Assembly: GCA_964557845.1 (NCBI GenBank)
Contig: CAZLBV010000346.1
Coordinates: forward strand, 1-21,870
Direction: 5' to 3'
Length of the DNA: 21,870 bases
Origin: CAZLBV01 sp964557845
Lineage (GTDB): Bacteria; Acidobacteriota; Aminicenantia; Aminicenantales; Aminicenantaceae
In this document: positions 6,401 to 15,048 of the stretch, piece by piece
How positions within the stretch are numbered: position 1 is the stretch's first letter
How the letters are laid out: each line of letters opens with the position of its first letter
Made by a program: the position numbers and the translations under genes
Notes under the pieces: model-generated
The model's database searches: none
What the model was told of the DNA's origin: nothing
The model's input: only the letters and a program-made list of their open reading frames with translations

Positions 6401-7715
6401 TAAAGGAGAAACTCAACTCTCTCCCGAGGAGAAACTATTAAAAGCAATTTTTGGGGAAAAGGCGTTGGATGTGAAGGATGCTTCACTCTATTGCTCCCCT
6501 GGTATTGAGGGAACAGTCATTGATGTCCGCATATTTTCCCGTAGAGGTATTGATAAAGGCGTCCGGGCCAAGGCGATCGAGAAAGACGAAATTGAGAAGA
6601 TGAAGAGGAATCTGGATGATGAAGAAGTGATTCTGGTTGAAGAAAAATGGAGTAAAGTAAAAAGCTTTCTGGAGGGAGTGACTATCCAGAAGGATCAGAA
6701 AATTTCAGGGAAAGAACTTAAAAAGGGAACAAAATTAACCGCAAAGATATTGAATGAGATCGATCCTGATGAGCTCTCAAAGCTCAAGATAAATCCGGAT
6801 CCGGATCGCGATGAAAAGATTAAAGATATTGAAAAGAAAGTCAAAAGGCAGATTGAAGCGTTAAGGGCGGCTCATAAAGAAAAGGTTGATTCTCTAAAGA
6901 AAGGCGATGAATTGGCACCCGGTGTGATCCAAGTCATCAAAGTCTATATAGCTATGAAGAGAAAATTGTCGGTCGGAGATAAAGTTTCCGGCCGCCACGG
7001 AAACAAAGGAATCGTTGCCAGAATCGTTCCGGAAGAAGACATGCCCCGCTTACCAGACGGTCAGCCGGTCGAGATAGTGCTTAATCCCCTGGGAGTTCCT
7101 TCCCGTATGAATGTCGGACAAATATTGGAAACTCATCTCGGATGGGCTGCCAACAAATTAGGTCTTTGGATTTCAACGCCCGTATTTGAAGGGATTTCTG
7201 AAACTGAGATTAAGGGTCTTCTCGTGCAGGCAGGCCTCCCAGAAAATGGGAAAACCGCGCTTTTCGATGGCATAACCGGTGAAAAATTCGATTATGAGGT
7301 TACCGTAGGATACATATATATTATGAAATTGTATCATCTGGTCGATGATAAAATTCATGCCCGATCAACCGGACCTTACTCACTGATCACGCAGCAGCCT
7401 TTGGGTGGAAAAGCTCAATTTGGAGGGCAGCGGTTTGGCGAGATGGAAGTATGGGCTTTAGAAGCATATGGAGCTGCTTATACACTGCAGGAGTTATTAA
7501 CCGCTAAATCAGATGATGTGGAAGGAAGGGCTAAAATTTATGAAGCCATTGTGAAGGGAGATCTTGATTTTACTCCTGGATTGCCTGAATCTGTGAATGT
7601 TTTGATCAGGGAGCTGCAGAGTTTATGCCTTAATGTGGAACTGGAGAAGGCTGAAAAAGAGGAGATTTTGCCCTGGGGCATTGATGTTCCTCAAATTCTG
7701 AAAGGAGAAAAGTGA
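3438..7715 (+). CDS. rpoB: DNA-directed RNA polymerase subunit beta, with an N-terminal double zinc-ribbon insertion
   Basis: This is the beta subunit of RNA polymerase, which forms the active-site cleft with beta'. At 1425 residues it is longer than E. coli beta (1342). ATG 3438 is chosen because GAGAGAG precedes it; an in-frame GTG at 3432 lacks a Shine-Dalgarno. Conserved landmarks: RVIVSQLQRSPGVFF; the rifampicin pocket (GSSQLSQFMDQ, THKRRLSALGPGGL; D573, H583 and S588 match E. coli D516, H526 and S531); PIETPEGPNIGLI; SGRHGNKG; and QPLGGKAQFGGQRFGEMEVW. A beta-i9-type helical insertion is present (about 1060-1160). Two features are odd. Residues 83-143 are inserted into the protrusion domain with cysteines 84, 86, 99, 102, 118, 121, 132 and 135, i.e. 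two zinc ribbons. About 40 extra residues lie at 659-702. The end overlaps the rpoC ATG by one base. Confidence 0.98.
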   Translation: MLNKPKNSYHERLDFSKIKKTFSMPDMLAIQKQSYTEFLQMELLPEERRETGLQAAFKDIFPISDFKETTQLDLISYSIGNWECKCGRLKGVENSRRKCNSCGTLLPPDIEFSDKDICPFCGEINQIEIPLCEHCGDRVELKMKYTPNECLQKGYTYSVPLRVKVRLISWEKDAATKTKRLKHIKEQEVYFGDIPLMTDKGTFIFNGIERVIVSQLQRSPGVFFRPGDSKGLFIAKIIPYRGAWVEFEFDAKSILYVRLDRKKKFLASVFLRALGFGSDEEIIRLFYVTHKIFPENGNLYWEFNENIIGRSAELDIPDPQTKKPLIKAGKKITQEQYNRLKESGLEKIQLVNKEFEDAFSVTTFDGIIRANEKMGDVALQKLQERGESFEIFFPSRDKAGEIVSNTLNKDVNKDTNQALGEIYKKLRPGEPHTMESAHNLFHNLFFNPQKYNFSRIGRLKMNIKLELDTPEEERTLSPMDFVRVIQYLLRLPGGEGEVDDIDHLGNRRVRSVGELVENAFRIGLTRMERTVKEKMTISTDLASAMPQDLINSKPVIAALKEFFGSSQLSQFMDQINSLAEVTHKRRLSALGPGGLSRERAGFEVRDIQSSHYGRICPIETPEGPNIGLISSLSSYARVNEYGFIETPYRKVKDGRVVDYVKILHPGDSRYKMGNVVTKDEFEKTLESYGKKKNPPVAEPHCFYLTAWEEEKYNIAQANAPIDENGYFKNELISARQHGDFKVIPRNEINYIDVSPKQLVSLSTSLVPFLEHDDANRALMGSNMQRQAVPLLRPQAPYVGTGIEHLVAKGSGDVITCKRSGIVAFVDAERILVRVDEKTNGKSYGLGTDLYLLTKFLRTNQNTCLTHRPIVRKGDRVTAGQILADSSCTDMGELSLGRNVLCAFMPWRGYNFEDAILVSEKLIKNDIFTSLHIVEESLEARDTKLGPEEITRDIPNVPENLLRNLDENGIVRIGAQVKSGDILVGKVAPKGETQLSPEEKLLKAIFGEKALDVKDASLYCSPGIEGTVIDVRIFSRRGIDKGVRAKAIEKDEIEKMKRNLDDEEVILVEEKWSKVKSFLEGVTIQKDQKISGKELKKGTKLTAKILNEIDPDELSKLKINPDPDRDEKIKDIEKKVKRQIEALRAAHKEKVDSLKKGDELAPGVIQVIKVYIAMKRKLSVGDKVSGRHGNKGIVARIVPEEDMPRLPDGQPVEIVLNPLGVPSRMNVGQILETHLGWAANKLGLWISTPVFEGISETEIKGLLVQAGLPENGKTALFDGITGEKFDYEVTVGYIYIMKLYHLVDDKIHARSTGPYSLITQQPLGGKAQFGGQRFGEMEVWALEAYGAAYTLQELLTAKSDDVEGRAKIYEAIVKGDLDFTPGLPESVNVLIRELQSLCLNVELEKAEKEEILPWGIDVPQILKGEK

Positions 7716-10700
7716 TGGACGGCAGACATATAATGGGTGGGAAACCAAAGATCGATTTTGATCAAGTAAGAATCAGCATCGCTTCTCCAGAAAAGATACT
7801 CAGCTGGTCCTGGGGTGAAGTGACGAAACCTGAGACCATCAACTATAGAACCTTCAAACCGGAAAAAGATGGTTTGTTTTGTGCTAAGATATTTGGTCCG
7901 ATAAATGATTACGAATGCCTGTGCGGTAAATACAAACGGATGAAGTATCGCGGGATCATCTGCGAACGATGCGGAGTTGAGGTAACAAGATCTAAAGTCA
8001 GAAGAGAACGAATGGGGCACATTCAGTTAGCCTCTCCGGTTGCTCATATCTGGTTTTTTAAAGGAACCCCCAGCCGTATAGGGCTGGTCCTGGATCTTTC
8101 CATAAAAGATTTAGAGAAAGTGCTTTATTTCGAATCTTATATTGTGATCGATCCTAAAGATACCCCTTTACATAAAAAACAGCTTTTGACTGAAGAAGAG
8201 TTTAAAGAGGCCCAGGAGAAATATGGTGATAAATTCGAAGCTTCTATTGGAGCAGAAGCGATAAAGAAGATCCTGGAAAACATAGACATAAATAAAGAAG
8301 CTGAGAGACTGCGAAAGCTTATGAAAACAGAAACTTCTCAACAGAGGAAGTTACGCCATGCCAAGAGATTGCGGGTTTTCAAAGCTTTAAAAATTTCAGG
8401 AAATAAGCCTGGTTGGATGATTTTGGATGTAATTCCTGTTATTCCTCCAGATTTAAGGCCCCTGGTCCGGTTAGACGGGGGACGTTTTGCTACTTCGGAT
8501 CTTAATGATTTATATCGCAGGGTGATCAACCGGAATAACCGGTTGAAAAAGTTAATTGAGCTGCGTGCGCCTGAACTAATAATCCGCAATGAGAAAAGGA
8601 TGCTTCAAGAGGCAGTGGATGCTCTCTTTGACAATGGCAGAAGAGGACGTGTCCATCTGGGTGCCAATCGGCGGCCATTAAAATCTCTAAGTGAAGCTCT
8701 TAGAGGAAAGCAGGGGAGATTCCGTCAGAATCTTCTGGGAAAAAGAGTTGACTATAGCGGAAGATCTGTCATTGTTGTTGGACCAGAGCTGAAGCTGAAT
8801 CAGTGTGGGTTACCGAAGAAAATGGCTTTAGAGCTTTTTAAGCCTTTCATCTTCCATAAACTTGAGAAAGAAGGATTGGTTCCCAGCGTCAAGATCGCCA
8901 GGGAATGGCATGAACAGGAACGGCCGGAGGTGTGGGATTTCTTAGAGGAAGTGGTTAAGGAACATCCTATTCTCCTTAACCGGGCCCCTACACTTCACCG
9001 CCTTGGAATTCAGGCTTTTGAACCTATCCTGGTAGAAGGAAAAGCCATCCAGATTCACCCCTTGGTGTGTGCGGCATTCAATGCTGATTTTGATGGAGAT
9101 CAGATGGCCGTGCATATTCCTCTTTCTGTTGAGGCCCAAGTTGAGGCTAAAGTATTGATGCTGTCAACTCAGAATATCTTATCTCCGGCACACGGACATC
9201 CATTAGCTATTCCCAGTCAGGACATGGTGCTTGGCTGTTATTATTTAAGCTTGGAGAGAAACGGCAGAAAAGGAGAAGGACGGTCCTTTCCTTCATTTAA
9301 TGATGTGCTGTTAGCATTAGAGAATAAAGAGGTCAACCTGCAGTCTCAGATCAAAGTGAAATTTACCGGGAAGTTCATGAATCTAGCTACATACTATGAC
9401 GATCAGGCAGTATTGACCTGTCCGGTGACCGAGATCGAAAATGGTATAATCGAAACGACTCCAGGAAGAATCATCCTTAATAATGTTCTTCCTGATACCG
9501 TACCTTTTATCAATGGTAATCTGAAGAAGAAGGGAATAGAAAGTCTTGTGTATTATATCTACCTTAAAGATGGGTTGGATGAGACTATAAAAATTTTGGA
9601 TAAATTAAAGGAACTCGGTTTCAATTACGCTACCTTTGCTGGATTTTCATTAGGGATCGATGATTTCATTATACCTCAGGAAAAAGAGACCTTGGTTGCC
9701 AGGGCTCAAAAAGAGGCCAGGGATGTAGAAAAATTCTATCAGGATGGGATTATTTCTTCTAGAGAGAGATTCAACCGCATAGTTGAGATCTGGGGAACCG
9801 TAACCGATAAAGTTTCTGGTGCTATGATCGAACAGATGCGAAAAGTCAGTTTTGAAGGAGATGAACTCAATCCTCTTTTTGTCATGGCTGATTCCGGTTC
9901 AAGAGGAAACAAGCAGCAGATCAGACAGCTGGCCGGTATGAGAGGCCTCATGAGTAAACCGTCGGGAGAGATCATTGAAACTCCGATCATTTCCAATTTA
10001 AGAGAAGGATTGAATGTTTTACAGTACTTTATATCGACCCACGGGGCCAGAAAGGGATTGGCCGATACTGCTCTGAAAACGGCTAATTCCGGATATCTTA
10101 CTCGAAAATTGGTTGATGTTTCCCAAGAAGTTGTGGTTGATGAGTATGATTGCGGTACTTTGAAGGGCATTAAGGTCTCTGCCATTGTTGAGAATGGTGA
10201 GTTGATAGAGCCTTTTATTGACAGGATCGTCGGAAGAACATCTCTCCAAAAAGTACGGCACCCGGATACTAATGAGGTGATAGTGGATGCAAATGAAGAG
10301 ATAACGGAAGAAATCGCTCAAAAGCTGGAAGAGGTTGGTATTGAAGATATTTGGATCCGGTCCCTGCTCACCTGTGAATCCATGAAAGGAATATGTCAAC
10401 TTTGCTATGGACGTGATATGGCTAAAGGCTCAATGGTTGAATTGGGTGAAGCTGTTGGAATCATCGCTGCCCAATCCATCGGAGAACCAGGAACTCAGCT
10501 GACCATGCGTACCTTCCACGTCGGTGGAATTGCAATGGGCGGCGCCGAAAGGTCCAAGTTGGAGGCGAAGAACGACGGTATCATCAAATACAGTAAGAAT
10601 TTAAAATTCGTTATCAATAAAGAGGGAGATATAATCGTAGTCAGTCGAAACTCAAATATAGCCATTTTAGATAAACGCGGACGTGAAGTTGAACATTATC

Positions 10701-11854
10701 AAGTTCCCTACGGAGCTAAGATCCTGGTTAAAGATGGTGGCGAAGTTAAAAAGCGTCAAGAATTTGCAGAATGGGATCCCTTTAACGCTTTTATCATTTG
10801 TGAGGAGAGCGGAACAGTTCATTTCAGAGATGTGGTCCCCGGTATAACCATGGAAGAAGTCCAGGATGAGATCTCCATGAAAATTACCCAGATGATCATA
10901 GATCCCAAAGATGAAAAGATGCAGCCGCAGATCGAGATCGTCAAGGATACTCAGGAAGGAGATAAAAGAAAAAGAGTGGTTTTGAAAAAGTATTATCTTC
11001 CTTCCGGAGCCAATCTTGAAATCAAGGATGGAGATGAGGTACATATTGGTACTATCTTAGCTAAGATCCCGCGGGAGCAGGCTAGAACCAAGGACATCAC
11101 CGGAGGCTTGCCCCGAGCGGAAGAATTATTTGAGGCGCGGCGTCCTAAGTTACCGGCCATAATCTCCGAGATCGATGGAAGCGTTGAATTTGGTGGCCTC
11201 GTGAGAGGACATAGAAAGATCTTAGTTAAAAATGAAAGAGGGGATGAAAAGGAATATTTTATCCCAAAAGGAGCTCACCTGATGGTTGGAGAAGGGGACA
11301 GAGTCAAAGCCGGAGATCCATTGATGTCCGGTTCTGTCAATCCGCATGATATCCTGAGAGTCTTGGGTGAAAAAGAATTAGCCGAATACCTTCTTAGGGA
11401 AGTTCAGGCTGTCTATAGATTACAGGGTGTATCCATCAATGATAAGCACATTGAAAGCATAATCCGCCAGATGCTGCGCTGGGTAAAAGTAGAGGAAGTG
11501 GGCGATACTGAATTTCTTGTGGATGAACAGGTTGATAAATTTATATTTCAAAGAGAGAATACCAAGATCATCCAAGAAGGTGGAAAGCCGGCAAAAGCGC
11601 GTCCTCTTCTCTTGGGGATTACAAAGAGTGCCCTGAGTACAGACAGTTTTATTGCGGCTGCTTCTTTCCAGGAAACGACCCGTGTTTTAACTGAAGCAAG
11701 TTTGTATGGAAAGGTCGACACCCTGAAACGTCTCAAAGAAAATATAATTATGGGCCGGCTTATTCCGGCTGGAACAGGTTACAAATATTACCGGAATGTG
11801 GAATTAAAGGAAGAAGAAGATAAGGAAGAATTGGACCTTCCAGTCGGAAGCTGA
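7715..11854 (+). CDS. rpoC: DNA-directed RNA polymerase subunit beta'
   Basis: This is the catalytic beta' subunit, 1379 residues. ATG 7715 is favoured over GTG 7712 because GGAG lies seven bases upstream of the ATG. It overlaps the rpoB stop by one base (TGATG). The N-terminal zinc-binding domain has C68, C70, C83 and C86. The catalytic loop NADFDGD (456-462) supplies the three Mg-chelating aspartates D458, D460 and D462. The second zinc site is C813, C887, C894 and C897. The trigger-loop region contains GEAVGIIAAQSIGEPGTQLT and MRTFHVGG (to about 938). It is interrupted by an SI3-type insertion of roughly 180 residues before TKDITGGLPRAEELFEARRP (from about 1125). The C-terminal conserved parts YRLQGVSINDKHIE and SFQETTRVLTEA are intact. 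There is no sign of truncation. Confidence 0.98.
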   Translation: MDGRHIMGGKPKIDFDQVRISIASPEKILSWSWGEVTKPETINYRTFKPEKDGLFCAKIFGPINDYECLCGKYKRMKYRGIICERCGVEVTRSKVRRERMGHIQLASPVAHIWFFKGTPSRIGLVLDLSIKDLEKVLYFESYIVIDPKDTPLHKKQLLTEEEFKEAQEKYGDKFEASIGAEAIKKILENIDINKEAERLRKLMKTETSQQRKLRHAKRLRVFKALKISGNKPGWMILDVIPVIPPDLRPLVRLDGGRFATSDLNDLYRRVINRNNRLKKLIELRAPELIIRNEKRMLQEAVDALFDNGRRGRVHLGANRRPLKSLSEALRGKQGRFRQNLLGKRVDYSGRSVIVVGPELKLNQCGLPKKMALELFKPFIFHKLEKEGLVPSVKIAREWHEQERPEVWDFLEEVVKEHPILLNRAPTLHRLGIQAFEPILVEGKAIQIHPLVCAAFNADFDGDQMAVHIPLSVEAQVEAKVLMLSTQNILSPAHGHPLAIPSQDMVLGCYYLSLERNGRKGEGRSFPSFNDVLLALENKEVNLQSQIKVKFTGKFMNLATYYDDQAVLTCPVTEIENGIIETTPGRIILNNVLPDTVPFINGNLKKKGIESLVYYIYLKDGLDETIKILDKLKELGFNYATFAGFSLGIDDFIIPQEKETLVARAQKEARDVEKFYQDGIISSRERFNRIVEIWGTVTDKVSGAMIEQMRKVSFEGDELNPLFVMADSGSRGNKQQIRQLAGMRGLMSKPSGEIIETPIISNLREGLNVLQYFISTHGARKGLADTALKTANSGYLTRKLVDVSQEVVVDEYDCGTLKGIKVSAIVENGELIEPFIDRIVGRTSLQKVRHPDTNEVIVDANEEITEEIAQKLEEVGIEDIWIRSLLTCESMKGICQLCYGRDMAKGSMVELGEAVGIIAAQSIGEPGTQLTMRTFHVGGIAMGGAERSKLEAKNDGIIKYSKNLKFVINKEGDIIVVSRNSNIAILDKRGREVEHYQVPYGAKILVKDGGEVKKRQEFAEWDPFNAFIICEESGTVHFRDVVPGITMEEVQDEISMKITQMIIDPKDEKMQPQIEIVKDTQEGDKRKRVVLKKYYLPSGANLEIKDGDEVHIGTILAKIPREQARTKDITGGLPRAEELFEARRPKLPAIISEIDGSVEFGGLVRGHRKILVKNERGDEKEYFIPKGAHLMVGEGDRVKAGDPLMSGSVNPHDILRVLGEKELAEYLLREVQAVYRLQGVSINDKHIESIIRQMLRWVKVEEVGDTEFLVDEQVDKFIFQRENTKIIQEGGKPAKARPLLLGITKSALSTDSFIAAASFQETTRVLTEASLYGKVDTLKRLKENIIMGRLIPAGTGYKYYRNVELKEEEDKEELDLPVGS

Positions 11855-11873
11855 AACTGGCTCTAAATATTTT

Positions 11874-11900
11874 AAATACCTTGACATAGCAAGGTATTTT
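11874..11900 (+). terminator. Possible weak intrinsic terminator after rpoC
   Basis: AAATACCTTG (11874-11883) and CAAGGTATTT (11890-11899) form a perfect 10-bp stem with a 6-nt loop (ACATAG). A short T run within a U-rich stretch follows (TTTTCTGTTATT). The stem has only three G-C pairs and the T-tract is interrupted, so it is likely to be partial. It begins 20 nt after the rpoC stop, where the rpo and str units meet. The 5' arm and loop also contain the -35 box of the adjacent promoter. Confidence 0.5.
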
Positions 11901-11910
11901 CTGTTATTAT
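11881..11910 (+). promoter_or_regulatory. Sigma70-type promoter for the str operon
   Basis: A perfect -35 box TTGACA (11881-11886) is followed after 18 bp by TATTAT (11905-11910). A TG one base upstream of the -10 (11902-11903) makes it an extended -10 element. Transcription would start near 11917, giving a leader of about 65 nt before rpsL. It is the best promoter match I see in the window, and it sits where an operon promoter is expected. The -35 box lies within the 5' arm and loop of the hairpin at 11874-11899, so terminator and promoter are superimposed. Confidence 0.7.
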
Positions 11911-11923
11911 CCTGACATTCGTC

Positions 11924-11941
11924 CTCTGGGGATTTCCAGGG
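11924..11941 (+). promoter_or_regulatory. Hairpin in the rpsL leader
   Basis: CTCTGGG (11924-11930) can pair with TCCAGGG (11935-11941, with two G-U pairs) around GATT. It would lie at the very 5' end of the predicted rpsL mRNA, about 7 nt from the inferred start site. It could protect the mRNA 5' end or act as a regulatory element. No family match is recognised. Confidence 0.3.
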
Positions 11942-11983
11942 TCGGGATGAATGACAAAAAATATTTTAAAAGGAGTGAGTGAA

Positions 11984-12373
11984 TTGCCGACTGTTAACCA
12001 ACTAGTAAGAAAAGGCCGGACGCCGAAAAAGTATAAAAGTAAATCTCCAGCCCTCGAACGTTGTCCCCAAAAGCGTGGAGTTTGCACCCGTGTTTTTACG
12101 ACCACTCCTAAAAAGCCTAATTCAGCGATGAGAAAAGTCGCCAGAATCAGATTGACAAACAATATTGAAGTCACTGGTTACATTCCCGGAGTTGGCCACA
12201 ATCTTCAGGAACATTCAATTGTCCTTATCCGAGGAGGAAGGGTCAAAGATCTACCGGGAGTGAGATATCATATTGTTCGCGGAACGCTTGATAGTGAAGG
12301 CGTACAATCAAGAATGAAAGGTAGATCTAAGTACGGAAGTAAGAGACCAAAAGAAAAAGCCGTACCGAAATAG
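11984..12373 (+). CDS. rpsL: 30S ribosomal protein S12
   Basis: S12 sits at the decoding centre of the small subunit and controls accuracy. I start it at TTG 11984. This gives the universal MPTVNQLVRKGR terminus and has AGGAG eight bases upstream. The in-frame ATG at 11951 would add 11 non-conserved residues and has no Shine-Dalgarno. The protein is 129 residues. The streptomycin-sensitive residues are wild type: K43 and K44 in TTTPKKPNS, and K88 in GGRVKDLPGVRYH. D89, the residue methylthiolated by RimO where that enzyme exists, is also conserved. It is the first gene of the str operon and lies nine bases before rpsG. Confidence 0.96.
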   Translation: MPTVNQLVRKGRTPKKYKSKSPALERCPQKRGVCTRVFTTTPKKPNSAMRKVARIRLTNNIEVTGYIPGVGHNLQEHSIVLIRGGRVKDLPGVRYHIVRGTLDSEGVQSRMKGRSKYGSKRPKEKAVPK

Positions 12374-12382
12374 GAGAACTAG

Positions 12383-12853
12383 ATGCCCAGACGAGGCCTC
12401 ATAAAGAAGAGAAATACAAAGCCTGACCATCTTTACAACAGCACGCTTGTCTCGGCACTTGTAAGTGCTGTGATGTGGAAAGCAAAGAAGAGTACATCTG
12501 AGAAAATAGTGTATGGTGCCATGGAACAAGTAAAACAGAAGACTAAAGAAGATCCCCTGAAAATGGTTGAAAAGGCTATTGGAAATGTAAAGCCTTTGCT
12601 GGAAACAAAATCGAGGAGAGTCGGAGGAGCGACTTATCAGGTGCCTATTGAAGTTCCCAAAAACCGTGCAAATTCTCTGGCGATCAGATGGATCCTTAAG
12701 TATGCTAAGGACAGACACGGAAAAAGCATGATAGATAAATTGTCCGCCGAGATCATAGATGCGGTTAATAATCGCGGAGGAGCAATAAAAAAGAAAGAAG
12801 ATACACATAAAATGGCCGAAGCCAACAGAGCTTTCGCCCATTATAAATGGTAG
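12383..12853 (+). CDS. rpsG: 30S ribosomal protein S7
   Basis: S7 nucleates assembly of the 30S head and lines the E/P-site mRNA exit. The 156-residue protein begins MPRRGLIKKRNTKPDHLYNS and contains the family motifs SEKIVYGAM, GGATYQVPIEV and RANSLAIRW. It ends with MAEANRAFAHYKW. TAGGAGAACTAG precedes ATG 12383 and supplies a good Shine-Dalgarno. In E. coli S7 represses the str operon by binding the 96-nt rpsL-rpsG spacer. Here the spacer is only 9 nt, so that mechanism cannot operate in the same form. Confidence 0.98.
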   Translation: MPRRGLIKKRNTKPDHLYNSTLVSALVSAVMWKAKKSTSEKIVYGAMEQVKQKTKEDPLKMVEKAIGNVKPLLETKSRRVGGATYQVPIEVPKNRANSLAIRWILKYAKDRHGKSMIDKLSAEIIDAVNNRGGAIKKKEDTHKMAEANRAFAHYKW

Positions 12854-12897
12854 TCTCCCAAATTAAGATTTAGATTATTTAAACATGGAGAAAAGAG

Positions 12898-14991
12898 TTG
12901 GTAGAAAGAGTTCCTATCGAAAGAGTCAGGAATATTGGAATCATGGCTCATATAGATGCGGGGAAGACTACCACAACAGAACGAATCCTGTTCTACACCG
13001 GCATTACCTACAAAATGGGAGAAGTCGATGAAGGTACTGCTGTTATGGACTGGATGGCGCAGGAGCAGGAACGCGGAATTACGATAACTTCAGCTGCGAC
13101 AACATGTTTCTGGAAAGAACATAAGATCAATATTATCGACACTCCGGGACATGTAGACTTTACCGTTGAAGTGGAGCGGTCCTTGAGGGTTCTTGACGGC
13201 GCGATAATTATTCTCTGTGGTGTTGGTGGAGTAGAAGCTCAAACTGAGACTGTTTGGAGACAGGCGGATAGATATAATGTCCCTCGAGTAGTTTACATCA
13301 ACAAGATGGACAGAGTCGGAGTGGATCCGGATAAGGCGATCCAAGATTTAGCTGAGAGATTAAATACCCGGCCCCTGGTCACTCAAATTCCTTTAGGAAG
13401 TGAAGATGGTTTTTATGGTGTGATCGATTTGGTAAAGATGAAGGAATTAACATGGGGCAGTGATATTTTAGGTGTTTCCTATGACATTAAAGAAATTTCC
13501 GATGAATATAAAAAAGAAGCAGATAAAAAGCGAAATATAATGTTGGAAAAATTAAGCGATATCGATGATACTTTTATGGAGAAGTATGTAGAAGGAGCTG
13601 ATTTCTCTGAAGATGAGATCAAACATGCCATAAGAAAAGCAACCATATCGCTTCATTACATCCCAGTATTATTTGGATCTTCTTTTAAGAACAAAGGGGT
13701 GCATCCATTGTTGGATGCACTAATTGATTATCTTCCTTCCCCGGAAGATGTGCCTCCTATAAAAGGCATTCATCCCAAAACAGGAAAAGAGGAAATAAGG
13801 CATGCTTCAGATGAAGATCCTTTCTCCGCATTAATATTTAAAGTCATGACCGATCCCTATGTGGGGACACTGTCATTCATACGGGTTTATTCTGGAAAGG
13901 CGAGAGTGGGATCATCGATCTATAATTGCAGTAAATCAGAAGAGGAGCGGATAACCAGGATTCTGGAAATGCATTCGAATAAAAGAAAAGATCTTAAAGA
14001 GATGGGCGCAGGAGATATAGCTGCGCTCGGATCTTTAAAGAATCCTTCAACCGGGGATACCTTGAGTATTAGGACCCATCCGATACTTCTCGAGTCGATC
14101 GTTTTTCCAGAACCGGTTGTTTTAGCTATCATTGAGCCCAGATCTCGCAAGGAGCATGCCAGATTAACGGAAGCATTAGAAAAATTGACCCAGGAAGATC
14201 CAACTTTCCTGGTTAAGCTAGATCCAATGACAGGTCAAACTCATGTCGCTGGCATGGGCGAACTCCATCTTGAGATACTCTTGGACCGTATGGACAGGGA
14301 ATTTGGTGTAAAAGCGACTCTCGGAAAGCCTCAAGTGGCTTATAAAGAAACCATAACCAAAAGCGCTTCCGGAGAAGGAAAATACATCCGGCAAACTGCA
14401 GGCAGCAAGCAATACGGGCACTGCATTATCGAAATTGAAGCGCTGTCTGAAAATGATAAATTTGAATTCTCTGAAAGGCTTAAGCGGGACGAAGTTCCCA
14501 AAGATTTTATTCCCTTTGTGGAAGCAGGAATAAAAGAAGCTTTGGAAGGCGGGATTTTAGCCGGTTTCCCCATGTCCGGTGTTAAGGCAGTACTTATAGA
14601 TGGTTCCTTTCATGAAGAGGATTCCACTCCTCTAGCCTTTAAAATTGCTGGATCGATGGCCTTTAAAAACGCAGCCATGAAGGCATCACCTGTTCTTCTG
14701 GAACCGATAATGAATCTGGTGGTCATTGTGCCGGAGGAATATCTTGGTGATGTTGTCAATGATTTAAATTCCAGGCGAGGAAAAATTGAATCGATGGACA
14801 TGAAAAGTGGGTCTAGGGTAATAAAGAGCTCTGTCCCACTGGCTGAAATGTTTGGGTACGCTACTATCTTGCGTACTTTAACCAGAGGACGAGGTGTTTT
14901 TTCTATGGAATTTTCAAGATATGAAAGAACTCCTCATGCTGTGATGGATGAAATAATAGCAAGGATCGAAGGACGGATCCCATTCAATTGA
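12898..14991 (+). CDS. fusA: Elongation factor G
   Basis: EF-G is the GTPase that drives tRNA-mRNA translocation. The 697-residue protein has all five domains. The GTPase motifs are G1 AHIDAGKTT (17-25), G2 in QERGITITSAATT, G3 DTPGHVDF (81-88), G4 NKMDR (135-139) and a G5-like GSSFKNKG. Domain IV has the conserved tip DGSFHEEDS including the His that reaches the decoding site. The end GYATILRTLTRGRGVFSMEF belongs to domain V. The start is TTG 12898 with GGAG seven bases upstream. The nearby ATG 12885 is out of frame. The preceding 44-nt gap from rpsG holds no other obvious signal. Position between rpsG and tuf marks it as the str-operon EF-G. Confidence 0.97.
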   Translation: MVERVPIERVRNIGIMAHIDAGKTTTTERILFYTGITYKMGEVDEGTAVMDWMAQEQERGITITSAATTCFWKEHKINIIDTPGHVDFTVEVERSLRVLDGAIIILCGVGGVEAQTETVWRQADRYNVPRVVYINKMDRVGVDPDKAIQDLAERLNTRPLVTQIPLGSEDGFYGVIDLVKMKELTWGSDILGVSYDIKEISDEYKKEADKKRNIMLEKLSDIDDTFMEKYVEGADFSEDEIKHAIRKATISLHYIPVLFGSSFKNKGVHPLLDALIDYLPSPEDVPPIKGIHPKTGKEEIRHASDEDPFSALIFKVMTDPYVGTLSFIRVYSGKARVGSSIYNCSKSEEERITRILEMHSNKRKDLKEMGAGDIAALGSLKNPSTGDTLSIRTHPILLESIVFPEPVVLAIIEPRSRKEHARLTEALEKLTQEDPTFLVKLDPMTGQTHVAGMGELHLEILLDRMDREFGVKATLGKPQVAYKETITKSASGEGKYIRQTAGSKQYGHCIIEIEALSENDKFEFSERLKRDEVPKDFIPFVEAGIKEALEGGILAGFPMSGVKAVLIDGSFHEEDSTPLAFKIAGSMAFKNAAMKASPVLLEPIMNLVVIVPEEYLGDVVNDLNSRRGKIESMDMKSGSRVIKSSVPLAEMFGYATILRTLTRGRGVFSMEFSRYERTPHAVMDEIIARIEGRIPFN

Positions 14992-15048
14992 TTTTATATG
15001 AGTGGATAAGAATTGTTTGAAGTAAAAATGAATAGGAGGTAATAGGAT

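Noticed and set aside
9739..10399. Two long minus-strand open frames opposite rpoC
   Set aside because: They are shadows of the conserved beta' coding sequence with no promoter or ribosome site; no coding evidence of their own.
10530..11092. SI3-like insertion in the RpoC trigger loop as a novelty
   Set aside because: It aligns by eye with the E. coli SI3 region (VSRNSNIAILDKRGRE, YQVPYGAKILVKDG), a known insertion in many Gram-negative phyla, so it is taxonomic information and not a new feature.
11951..11983. Upstream ATG for rpsL adding 11 residues
   Set aside because: The universal S12 N-terminus begins at TTG 11984 and the AGGAG site lies between the two candidates, so it serves the TTG.
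12308..12841. 177-codon minus-strand open frame opposite rpsG
   Set aside because: It lies fully opposite conserved S7 and the end of S12, has low-complexity Phe/Ser/Arg-rich content and no known family.
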